The position numbers and the translations under genes are program-made. A stretch of DNA of 64,000 nucleotides from Blasia pusilla (Eukaryota > Marchantiophyta > Marchantiopsida > Blasiales): positions 2,232,001 through 2,296,000 of the forward strand of contig CM114274.1 of NCBI GenBank assembly GCA_050084515.1, read 5' to 3'. This document shows, one piece after another, positions 54,747 through 64,000 of this stretch; the stretch's first letter is position 1, and every line of letters begins with the position of its first letter. The notes below the pieces were generated by a model. That model ran no database searches, was not told where the DNA came from, and worked only from the letters and a program-made list of their open reading frames with translations.

Positions 54747-57700
54747 ATGTTCAACGTCAATTATCATTCGCTGTCTGTGCGAGCTTCTGACATCCAAGTC
54801 CCCGCACAGCATCTCTTGAGGGCTGTTCACCTTGCAGATTTATCCGCTGGCCTCACAGCCCCTCATCCCAATGCTGGTTGTGTCATCGCCCATGGTCCCC
54901 GCGTGGTGGGAGAGGGCTACTTGTACGCACAGGGGACAAAGAGCGCAGAAGTGCAGGCTGTGGAGAGAGCTAGGGAGGCTGCTAATGGAGCTGTCGCGTA
55001 TTTGAACCTGGAGCCTGGTGATTGTCACGGTGACGATAGTGCCTTGATAGCACTAAAACAGGTGTGCCGCAGACTTGCTTATCGTCTGGTGTGGGAAAAC
55101 GATCCGAATCGCGACGGCTAATTCACTCATTTCTCTGAAATTCGTGACCGAAAGCCTGGTTGGAATTTAGTGTGCCTGTATATCATAAATATTCCCCAAG
55201 TATGAAGTATAGCTCGGCCACTTTGAGCTGTGTGTAAAAGAGGTTCCACGTGATTTTGCGAACTGTTTGCAGGCAAAGGTTTCCAGGGTAGTGGTGGGTC
55301 TTCGTCATCCACTGATGCATCTACGGGGACAGGCAATCAATGCTCTGAGGGCTGAGGGCATACCTGTGGATGTGCTTGGAGAGAACCTTATCGAAGTTGA
55401 TGAACTCCGGGTATGGTGTTGTAGCCCCAATGTGCGAACTCCTGAGTCACGTTTTATTATTTCTATTTTTCCTTCGAGTTCCAGGGTTCGATTTCTTTGT
55501 TTTGGACGTGAGGCAGGTTCTCTTTGCCCAAACTTCAAAAGTTCCCAAGACCGGTGCATTGGGTCAGTAAAATGTCTTAATAGTATATTCCCTAATAAGT
55601 ACACTTCAGACACAGATGCCCTGACAATCTACTTCCCCGCGAGTCACTTTCACCATCAACTAGGAAGATTTTTGGCACGAAACTATCCGGGAACTTCTGC
55701 TCTCTGTAGTGTAGAAAGCTGCTAGCAGGTGTGAAATTATCGCGCAGATGACGTCCGCCAAATGATTCACCAAATTTATGTACGTAGTGTGACCATTGTC
55801 CAAATTCCGACATGCTCACCTGTTTTGAAGAATGTGTGCAATGTTTGCTAACCAGGTGAGAGACATGATCGACTCGCAAATGCAGGATATATTAAAGGCT
55901 TGTGAGCTTGTGAACGCACCACTTCTGTTCAGAGCTGCCCAACGAAAACCTTTCTCAGTCCTCAAGTACGCGATGACTCTTGATGGTGTGTATTATCATC
56001 TTTGTTAGGGCTTCTAAGATGTGAGGGTGCCAGACTGAGTCAGTTCCATCGTTTGGTTGAAGAAACATGGCTCAAGTTGCCTGAAGGAGTCTATATGTCT
56101 CTTATTCCCATGTGTATCACTGAAGCATGTATATGACCGGGGACCTGCTCTTGCGTAGAATTGTTGTGAACGCCATGAACAGTTATTAACGCATACAAAA
56201 GCGGTTTTATTGGATGCAATAACATGTCTGCAAAAGATATTTGAATGAATAGAAATCTAAAGGGGTTGGTTGATGGGATGGTCACTCTCAGGAAAGATTG
56301 CGGCAAGCACAGGGCATGCGGCATGGGTTTCAAGCAAGGAATCTCGGCAGCGTGTATTTCAAACTAGAGGCCGAAGTGATGCTGTTATTGTCGGAGGGAA
56401 TACGGTGCGCCGAGATAGTAAGCATCTTTCCTTGCCATCGTATGGGTGTCCTGTTCCTCTTTGACAAACACAACGGACAGAGGATTTCACAGTACAGTCC
56501 TCTCTTCTAGACTAGAGTTTAAGAGGAAGGGCACTTAATGTAGTAGATGGACAAAGCTGATAAAGGGGTTGTCCGTTGTGAAGAACAAGCCAGAAAAGAT
56601 GGAAATACCATGGTCCTCCATTTCTTAAGGTGGGAAAGTAGAACATGATCGTGCATACTTGAAACTACCTACTCTTCCACCTCGGTAATAACTTTTACCA
56701 ATTAGCCCAGTGAACATTTCTAAATTGCCATTTTCGTAGATTTGACTTCTGAGTATCTGTCCGTGCCTGTCACTGGAGTCTTCCTAAACCCTACGGATTT
56801 GATTCATGAATCAAATCCGTAGTCTTGAAATACTTGAAAGTCTCCCGCTGAGCAAACTTGCTGCAGAAGCACAGCGTCAAAAGGAACCATTTAAAACTTT
56901 ATTCTATTAAATGGACAAGTTCCTTAATTCCTTAATATTTCCTTAAAAGGAAATTAATCTGACGAGTCTTATGTTATCTCGGCTCCATTCTTTGAAAATT
57001 ACTACGGGCCCTATCAAATGTGTGTCTAATGGGGTTGCCCATAATATATTTTTTCTTTTTCTATTGTCATATAAATGTTAGGTAGAGAGATGTTCGCAAA
57101 AGAAGAGGCTATCTTTTCTTAATTCTAAAAGCATGATAAAGGGTAATAACTTTAAGCTATTAGATTAGTGAACATTTCTAAATTTCCGTTTTCGTAGAAT
57201 AGACTTCTGAGTATCTATCCTGAATTTCTGAAATGGCAGACTATGGGATTTTCAGATGATGGTGTGCTTTGTGCTTTCAATGTTTATGTGACTGAGTTTC
57301 TCCGGGTTGCATGCCACTGTCATGTATACAAGCTGTAGGACCTTGCAGATCTATTCACATGAAGTCTTTATTTACATGATTAAACCTTGTAACTCTCGGC
57401 TTGTCCAGATCCATCACTTACAACACGAAAGGAAGGAGGGCATCTTCCTGTTCGTATTGTCATGTCGAGGTGCTTGACTCTACCAGATAATGCAAATCTG
57501 TGGAATGTTGAAAATGCTCCAACGATTGTAATGACACAACGAGGAGCTCGTGTAGATTTTCAAGCCCAATTGGTTGCCCGAGGAGTAGAAGTTGTTGAGT
57601 TTGATTTTTTGACGCCAACAGCTGTCATGGAGTACTGCTATGATCGTGGATTTCTCTCAGTGCTGTGGGAATGTGGCGGAACGCTATCAGCGCCAGCCAT

Positions 57701-59821
57701 TGCCTCGGGAGTAATTCACAAGGCAAGTTGTTTGTGGTGGACCCTGGTCCCCATTCTTACACTTGACACAATGATCGTTGTTATGCTTCACAAGATTGAC
57801 ATAGGAATTCAGGCCTAACTGATTCTCTTCAAATTCGGTTGTTGTAATATTTCCAGGGGTTCATTTGGTGATCTGAGGATGTTAATAGCAGAAATGACGG
57901 CCTTTTTCTTCTCAGCATCTTAGTTTAGTCTGAAGGAGCCTGTCGCACGTGTAGTCCTTGGATGATACCCACAAACTCTATTATGATCATGTTGTGACGA
58001 GGGAAGTTTCTATTGGCAGGACAGGTGATTGCATTTGTTGCTCCTAAAATTATTGGAGGTGTGTTGGCTCCGTCACCGGTTGGTGAGTTAGGGATGGTGG
58101 AGATGACTCAGGCTCTGAATTTATCGGATGTTTCGTTTGAGAAGGTAAGAAATTATTATTATTCTTATTCTGGATCTCACGCCAGAATGGACACTTATAC
58201 AGAAGTACTTGCCTGATTGCTGAATGTAGACTTCTAGATGTAATAGCATGATAAAAACTTAGTGATTACACTCTCATGTCACCTGGAAGAAGATTATACT
58301 GGCATCCACAAGAGGAATACGCACAAGGATCAATGAAATCGAAAGGGAGTCGGAGGAGTACTAATCTGATAGTTCCTTGGGAATATTGTTCAGACGGGTC
58401 CAGATGTGTTGATTACAGGATATCTGCAACCAGTTCCTGGTTTGTGGCCATCCTTGCCTGTCTCAATAGAGGGAGCTTTGGCAGCAGACGAGCACATCTT
58501 CTCTACTTATAACAGACCAGCAGTGATATCATTCTACAAGACTTGGGATTTCTATGGTGCTCTTTCCAACTTCTCTCCGCATCCAATCTCAGTGTCCGAT
58601 TCCGATGGTAACACTGTAGTTTGGAAAAGTGTCGAACATTACTATCAGGTAGGTCCATTTGTCATCTAATGAGGCTATGGTAGATACGCCTTTACAGATA
58701 GGTTTTCAATTTGCAATGTTTCTAGATTGGTATCTAGTTGGCACAGAGTCCTTATGATAGTGTTGTTTCATGACTTGGATGTTTTGCTCCTGCATCAATA
58801 TCAGTGACTGTCATGGCCCAAACATTGACCACAGTATATGGTCTTAAAGCTGTGACATCTACTGGTTGATGAGTACTGTGTGTCTGACCATTGGTTCTCA
58901 TTATAGTCCAGCTGAAGAATCCATTTGTGATGGAGTTCGTAGACACTACTAGAAACAATTTTTTCCTAAAGTGGCGGATGATAGTAGTGTTTAAAATGGT
59001 TTGATGCGAAATTTTCTAATGATGGCAATGTTCAGAATGTAATACCAGTCTTTTTGTCATGCAGGCTCAAAAATTTGCGAATTTGCAAGATCCTGTGGTA
59101 GAGTACTGCATTAAGAAGATTCAAGCTGCAGCAAGTCCTGAAGAGGCAGCTAGACTTGGGCGTACCCTTGCTAGGGAACGACCAGACTTGGTAGGTGTAC
59201 ATCTGCTAATAATCTCCAGATAACTTTCATTCTGCAGATATGTATATTGTAGTGATAACAAGCATATGATATTGACTGCGAACAGGGTCATGTAAATGAA
59301 ACCTCCACATGATTCCATTAAGACCCAAAAAAATTTTTTTAGGAACGTATTCACACTTGTCATAAGTTCAATGTCTCTATTTGACCCCATTGAGGTGGCT
59401 TGCTGCAGTTCTTGTTCAATTGTGTATCTCTCAGGTAGTGGGGAAATATATCTAGTGGGGATATGTGTAGATGACTTAGAATGTGAGTAATATCTGGGTG
59501 CTGACGGTCTGGTTCACTTCTCTGTGTTCCTCTCAGCTGTGTCCCGACTGGGATTCAAAGAAAATGGAGGTGATGTACAGAGGTCTCCGCTTGAAGTTTA
59601 CCTCTTATGAACACCTTCAAAAGTTGCTTCTGTCTACAGCCGGATCGGTTCTAGTGGAGGCCTCCCCCTCAGACAAGTTTTGGGGTGCAGGTAGAGCAGG
59701 ATCAGGACAAAACAATCTTGGGCTACTTCTAATGAGAGTAAGGTCGGAGTTGTTGGAGGAGTTAGAGGGAACTGCTAATGGCGCTTCAAGACCAGCTGGT
59801 TCTGCAACTGTGTCTGCCTAG
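54747..59821 (+). CDS. PYRR: Riboflavin biosynthesis reductase PYRR with COG3236 domain, 9 exons
   Basis: Predicted to reduce the deaminated pyrimidine intermediate in riboflavin synthesis in the plastid. Exons by splice signals and frame: 54747-55061, 55273-55410, 55856-55985, 56292-56417, 57409-57722, 58025-58144, 58394-58648, 59065-59190, 59537-59821; total 602 residues, the usual length of the plant protein. Domain 1 (about 20-150) is a deaminase fold without its zinc ligands (HAE is SAE at 67-69; the Pro-Cys box is EPGDCHGD), so inactive, as in plant PYRR. Domain 2 (about 180-420) is the reductase: MTLDGKIAASTGHAAWVSS, DAVIVGGNTVRRD, VMTQRGARVDF, LWECGGTLSAPAIASGVI, APKIIGG. Domain 3 (about 425-595) is YbiA/COG3236-like (FYKTWDFYGALSNFSPHPIS, KSVEHYYQAQKF, DKFWGAGRAGSGQNNLG), which in plants is an N-glycosidase that clears reactive riboflavin intermediates. 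No obvious transit peptide at the chosen start, so an upstream exon may be missing. Intron 5 has a GC donor. Confidence 0.92.
56791..56822. repeat. 32-bp perfect palindrome in PYRR intron 4
   Basis: CTACGGATTTGATTC followed directly by its complement around a central AT; no loop. It lies between two ~80-bp direct repeats (about 56683-56765 and 57140-57225) in the same intron. Confidence 0.95.
57723..58024 (+). other. GC-AG intron of PYRR
   Basis: Donor CACAAG/GCAAGT, acceptor GGACAG/GTGATT. This junction restores Lys-Val-Ile-Ala-Phe-Val-Ala-Pro-Lys, the conserved reductase strand, in phase 0. No nearby GT donor preserves frame. Confidence 0.8.
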
Positions 59822-61507
59822 CCCTTAACGGTGAGAAACCTGGTGCCATAGATGAGAGATCAAGAGTCTTGTTGTGAAGTAGGTCTTGTCAATATAATTC
59901 TAACTACAGCTCTCATTTTGAGGACTCGTGTAAGAGGTTAATTTCACTGCACTTGTCAGGTGCTGACAAGTGCTTCAAAGCACCAGACATCACTGGGGTT
60001 CTGGATACTCAGTCATTTAGCCATTTGAGCCTTCGGGTATGAAATTGAATATTGAGAGGTGAGAGTTAAAGTTTCATCCCTCAACCGTTGAACGAACAGT
60101 TCATTAGGAATGCAGGGACTTCATTCAACGTCCAGATAGTCTCTCTGGGCATGATATTCGTACTAGTTCATGCTGTCTGCTGGGCATCACACTCTCTGAC
60201 TAAGCCCTGAACACCAGGTCATCCTCTCTCGTGGACGACAGAACAAGGTGATCTCAGATAGAAACTGAGTGTACACATACGACAACTCCTCTGTTAGCCT
60301 TGAGAGACAACGGTAATTTTGCTGTTTTCAAAAGAGTCCTTCCCAAAGCCTTTGAACACATAGCATTGAGAGCATAGACCCCCATTGTGCTCTGTATGAT
60401 ATAGCAATTATTGCTCACGGTAGAAATTTTCTTTCTTGAAAGAGGAGATACTTGGAGAGCTGGGGTTACTTACGGCAGTAAAGATTTTGGAGATAGATTT
60501 TCTACCAAAGAGTATGTATGCCCCATGAGATTTCAATGGAGGATGTGTATTCATTTTTACCAATGGATGTAAATTTTGGATGGATACAGATGATTTGAAT
60601 AGTTCATTGGACCAATGTAGAGTGGTCATCAGAGGCCACTCATGAAACCATTGATTGAAGCTTTATTTATGCTGATAATGTCTTCAAGTAGGGCCCACAT
60701 TTCTACCTATATTTGGAACTTGAATCTTAACGCATGGTCTAATAATGAACAAGTAGGGAACAATTTGATTGAATCGTAGAGCATTATCACCCTCAATTCA
60801 TAGTGGTAAGTAAGGACTATAGAAGTATGCTAGGATTTGAATATGACGCTAGCATGGCATGCTGCCTTGAAACGAGTGTATGTCCACTAATCTTTCTATT
60901 TTTGGATTTGAGGCAATAACTTGAAATTGATGCCAACATGGTATGAAATGAGTGGTGGTTTGTGTGAGTGTTTGATTGCATTTGTATTGCATGTCGACAT
61001 ATGTTTAGAATTGGAATGTCTTAAGTTTTTGCAATTCTTTATTGTAGGCAACGGGTCTGTGTAGCTTCGAAACATGCCCAAGCTAATGAGATTGTGGGAG
61101 ACATCATTGTTAGAGGCCCTCCTAGTGGTAGTCATATTTTTTTAAAATATAATCAATATTGTTTCCATAGTTGGTGAGTTTAGCCTATGGGCGGAACGCC
61201 CCTTTTTTTCTTTCACCTAGGTTGGGTTTGGCATTGGCATTCTCAACTTCTTAAGTTCCCCTTCTTTTGTACTTTCGATGGATTTCCCCATGCTCCTTTA
61301 ATGCATGCCTTGTTTTTTTTTTATCTGCCTCCTAGTTGGGGAGTGGCCTCTCTCCCTCCCCTCCCCTTATGGTGCGATGATCGATAGGCCTTCACGTTTC
61401 AGAAGTGTGCTAGGGAACTTAAGGGTCTCTTGCCTCTCTCTATGGTGACTCATCTAATTGTTTTTTCCTTAAGTAGTAGTGCTTAATTGGGGCTAAAGGA
61501 ACGTGGG
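59822..61507. other. Intergenic; no gene recognised
   Basis: 3' flank of PYRR, then AT-rich sequence. 61048-61200 repeats the dispersed segment seen at 15610-15790. Confidence 0.5.
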
Positions 61508-62108
61508 TGTTGCGACCCTCATAACCAAATGAGCGCCAAATGGAATATTTATATTCTAACTGGCTTACATTATGATGGTTTGGAATGATCTCTTGGCAGA
61601 GATGCAAGAGATATAAGAGATGAGACACGAACAAGGTTGAGCGTTTTATGTGTTAGTGGTCGCGACTAGGAAATCTAAACCAAACGAGAGGAATTAAGTC
61701 TAGGAAGGTTGGTTATGAAAGAAGTGAGAACCAGATTTAGAACATGATTAGTGTTTGGCGTTTCAATTGTATTTTGAACCATAATTTTTAGTCCCGTTTA
61801 GGACAACTAAGATGGTGTTGGGAAGCTCACGTAAAGCTGATTCCAACGCACCAAAGATTTCAACATATGCACATGCAGAGGTTGATATTTTGGCTGAAAA
61901 TGATTATACATGAAATTATGTTGAGGGCCAAAAAGAGAGGTCCAAGTATCTATTCCCCAAAGGTAGGGAGAGGATGAGGATCCCCAAAAGTACTAGTAAG
62001 GGGAAGATCTCCAAGAGTTCGAACCTCACTTTGGGATGCTGCGAGATGGTCTAAGGGCACGAAATGGGTAAGGAGTTTTGTCGTTGGGATTCGAAACCCG
62101 AATCAAGT
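61508..62108 (+). repeat. Chromovirus LTR, left half, interrupted
   Basis: Starts TGTTGCGACCCTCATAACC and follows the family LTR until GAAACCCGAATCAAGT, where a second LTR of the same family begins. It is either split by a nested insertion or joined by recombination. Confidence 0.85.
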
Positions 62109-63301
62109 TGTTGCGACCCTTATAACCAAATAAGCATCAATCATGAACTCTAGCGAGTTTGCACTAGGAAGGTTTGTGCGTTGGAGTGGTTTCTTGGAAA
62201 AGACACAAAAGACACAAGAGATGAGACGCGAATAAGGTTAAGCGTTCATGCGTTTATGGTTGCGATTAAGAAACTTGAACTAAACGTGAAACAAGATTTG
62301 AGAGGAGTCGCGTCTAGGAAGGTTGGTTGCCAAATATGTGAGAATCAAATTTGGAATGTGACTAGCCTTTGGGGTTTTTTTTATTATATTTTGGACCATA
62401 ACTTCTAGTCCTGAGATGTGTTTGGAACAACTAAAGTGGCGTTGGGAAGCTTATGCACAGCCGGTTTTAAGGCACCAAAGATCTCAACAAACGCACAGAA
62501 TGGATCGGGAGTTTTGGCGTTGGGATTCGGAACCCGAACCAAATCCAATAGAGTGGATTTTATAGGTCCCTATTGGATTCCAACTCGCGACTCATATTGT
62601 TGAATCTCAGTTTGGGGGCTCATGCAAGGTCTATTGGACACTTGGGGCCATTAGACGCGCAAACGCGGTTTTAGGTGTGTGGACTAACCAGAGAGTTTAT
62701 CCAAAGTCTTGGAAGATTTGCATGTGTTGGGAAGCTAGGAATTAGGGAAGGTTGATGAGATGCTCAATTGAGAACTCCATGGGTTGGAAGGCCTATTGAC
62801 CCAACATAGACTAAAGTCAGTATGTTTGGGTGTAGATCGGCGATGAGAGGTTGTCCTACTGAGCGTACGTTTCTGCAACACTAAAAATTGACGTTCAAGA
62901 GGAGTAGGTTTACGACTCGTTCATTAGAGTGGATTTCGGAAGTCCCTATTGGATTCCAACCCGCGATTCATTTAGTTGGGTCTCAATTTAGAGGCCCATG
63001 CGAGGTCTATTGGAGAGTTGGGATCGTTAGGCGTGCAAACACCAATTTAGGTGCTTAAACTAGTCGGAAAGTTTGTCCCAAGGGTGGAAAGATTTGCCCG
63101 TGCTGGGCCACTAGGAATTAGGGAAGGTTGAACTTGATGAGGTATTGAGTTGAGAACTCAATGAGTTGGAAGGCCGATTGATCCATACCAAACTAACATG
63201 AGTGTGTTTGAGTACAAATCGCCAATGAGAGCATATCCTACTGAACATACGCTTCCGCAATACTAAAGATTGGCGTTCAAGAGGAGTAGGCGCACGATAC
63301 A
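62109..63301 (+). repeat. Chromovirus 5' LTR with internal duplication
   Basis: Starts TGTTGCGACCCTTATAACC and ends GGCGCACGATACA right before a primer-binding site. It is 1,193 bp against 1,015 bp for the LTR at 14310; 62551-62926 and 62927-63301 are tandem copies of the right third. Confidence 0.88.
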
Positions 63302-63313
63302 TGGTATCAGAGC
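63302..63313 (+). promoter_or_regulatory. Primer-binding site, initiator Met tRNA
   Basis: TGGTATCAGAGC directly after the LTR end, complementary to the 3' end of plant initiator Met tRNA, the standard primer of chromoviruses. Confidence 0.93.
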
Positions 63314-64000
63314 TAATCCTTGGTGAGCATGAACCTATGGTGGTAGGAGCAACTAGACGTTCAGGGAGAACTTAAGGTAGTAGTAAGATCTAAACACTCG
63401 AGGAGGGACATAACAAACAGGGAGGAGATTTGAAGAGACGAGCCCTTAAAAATGACAACCGAGGGCGAAGAACCAAGGAAGCGTTGAGTGAAGTGAAAAA
63501 AGCCGAGAGATAAACTGATGCCGCACTAGGAGACAGGAAAAAATTGACAATTCCCGAGAGGCCGAGCTCCAATCATGAGGATGTCCCACATACGAATCCT
63601 TTTGAAGGGCTTTCGGCTCCAAACTCAAGTGACCTGATGCTCTCCGTCCAAATGGTGGACTTGATGAAGTTGATGACTTAGCAGATGCCCCAACAAAGTA
63701 AGAGGATCGTTGAGCTTGAGTCAAATAGAGCTTCTAGGTCTAACAAGAAGCTTTGTAAGACGAATTTTCCAACGCCATTCAAAAGAATGGGATGGTTTCA
63801 TAAAGTGAACAAGTTCTTCACAGAGTTGAAACTTTACTTTGAGGCATAGAGGGCAGAAGAGCAAGACAAGGTGAGTTTGTAGTGATGCCCTTCGGTCTGT
63901 GTAATGCACCTCTGACGTTCATCACATTGATGAACTCCATTTTTCACAAGGAGATGGATGGGTATGTGATCATCTACATTGATGATATACTGATCTATTG
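63314..64000 (+). pseudogene. Internally deleted chromovirus: gag start fused to RT, runs off the window
   Basis: Gag-like N-terminal residues (MGWFHKVNKFFTELKLYFEA, about 63789-63848, then a stop) lead within 40 bp into reverse transcriptase ([20 protein letters not shown] from about 63874, then IIYIDDIL at the edge). The rest of gag, the protease and the RT fingers are missing. The RT piece is close to that at 10293-11168. Confidence 0.82.

Noticed and set aside
54747-55061. Active pyrimidine deaminase in the first PYRR exon
   Set aside because: The zinc-binding His and Cys residues of the deaminase are missing (SAE instead of HAE, EPGD instead of EPC). The fold is kept but the activity is not expected.

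Overview
The window looks like nuclear DNA of a land plant. The three host genes have introns and plant-specific features: a PYRR-type riboflavin reductase fused to a COG3236/YbiA-like domain, a DusA-like tRNA-dihydrouridine synthase with an organelle-type leader, and a chalcone-isomerase-fold protein of the fatty-acid-binding type. Introns are mostly 0.1-1.3 kb. Nearly everything else is LTR-retrotransposon wreckage. I lean towards a non-seed plant (bryophyte, lycophyte or fern), weakly, because of the kind of retroelement present.

Layout. 1-10.2 kb: nested, decayed pieces of one unusual Ty3/gypsy family (here 'family M'), mostly on the minus strand. 10.2-15.3 kb: a broken chromovirus (Ty3/gypsy with chromodomain) with its reverse transcriptase inverted and a clean 1,015-bp 3' LTR. 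16.4-21.5 kb: the DusA-like gene, 12 exons, plus strand. 22.5-23.4 kb: the chalcone-isomerase-fold gene, minus strand, tail-to-tail with the former. 23.4-27.2 kb: gene-poor, with microsatellites. 27.2-31.65 kb: a decayed SWIM zinc-finger gene copy (minus). 32.38-37.04 kb: a Ty1/copia-like element with 5-bp target duplications that carries a copia gag fused to a second copy of the SWIM gene. 37.7-40.7 kb: a family M LTR and an unrecognised decayed gene. 41.4-50.1 kb: the most complete family M copy (minus). 50.1-53.1 kb: a tandem duplication and a broken hAT-type gene. 54.7-59.8 kb: the PYRR gene, 9 coding exons, plus strand. 61.5-64.0 kb: nested chromovirus LTRs and an internally deleted element running off the window.

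The most exciting item is family M. In element order the 42-50 kb copy reads LTR, leader, gag with two zinc knuckles, aspartic protease, a DNMT3-like cytosine-5 DNA methyltransferase, reverse transcriptase, RNase H, integrase, and a C-terminal PHD finger where chromoviruses carry a chromodomain. A retroelement that carries both a DNA-methylation writer and a predicted histone-tail reader is rare. Cytosine methyltransferases inside retrotransposons have, from memory, been reported in dinoflagellates and the charophyte Klebsormidium. I do not know of a description of the combination with an integrase PHD finger. All copies here are dead (stops, frameshifts, an RT deletion, a solo LTR inside the methyltransferase), so function must be tested on intact relatives.

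Other notable structure: a dispersed family of 27-nt near-perfect palindromes concentrated in the intron of both SWIM-gene copies, three perfect hairpins or palindromes of 24-32 bp, and several LTR-internal duplications.

Exon limits were placed by eye from GT/AG (one GC/AG) signals and reading-frame continuity. They add up to proteins of normal family length but are not transcript-verified.
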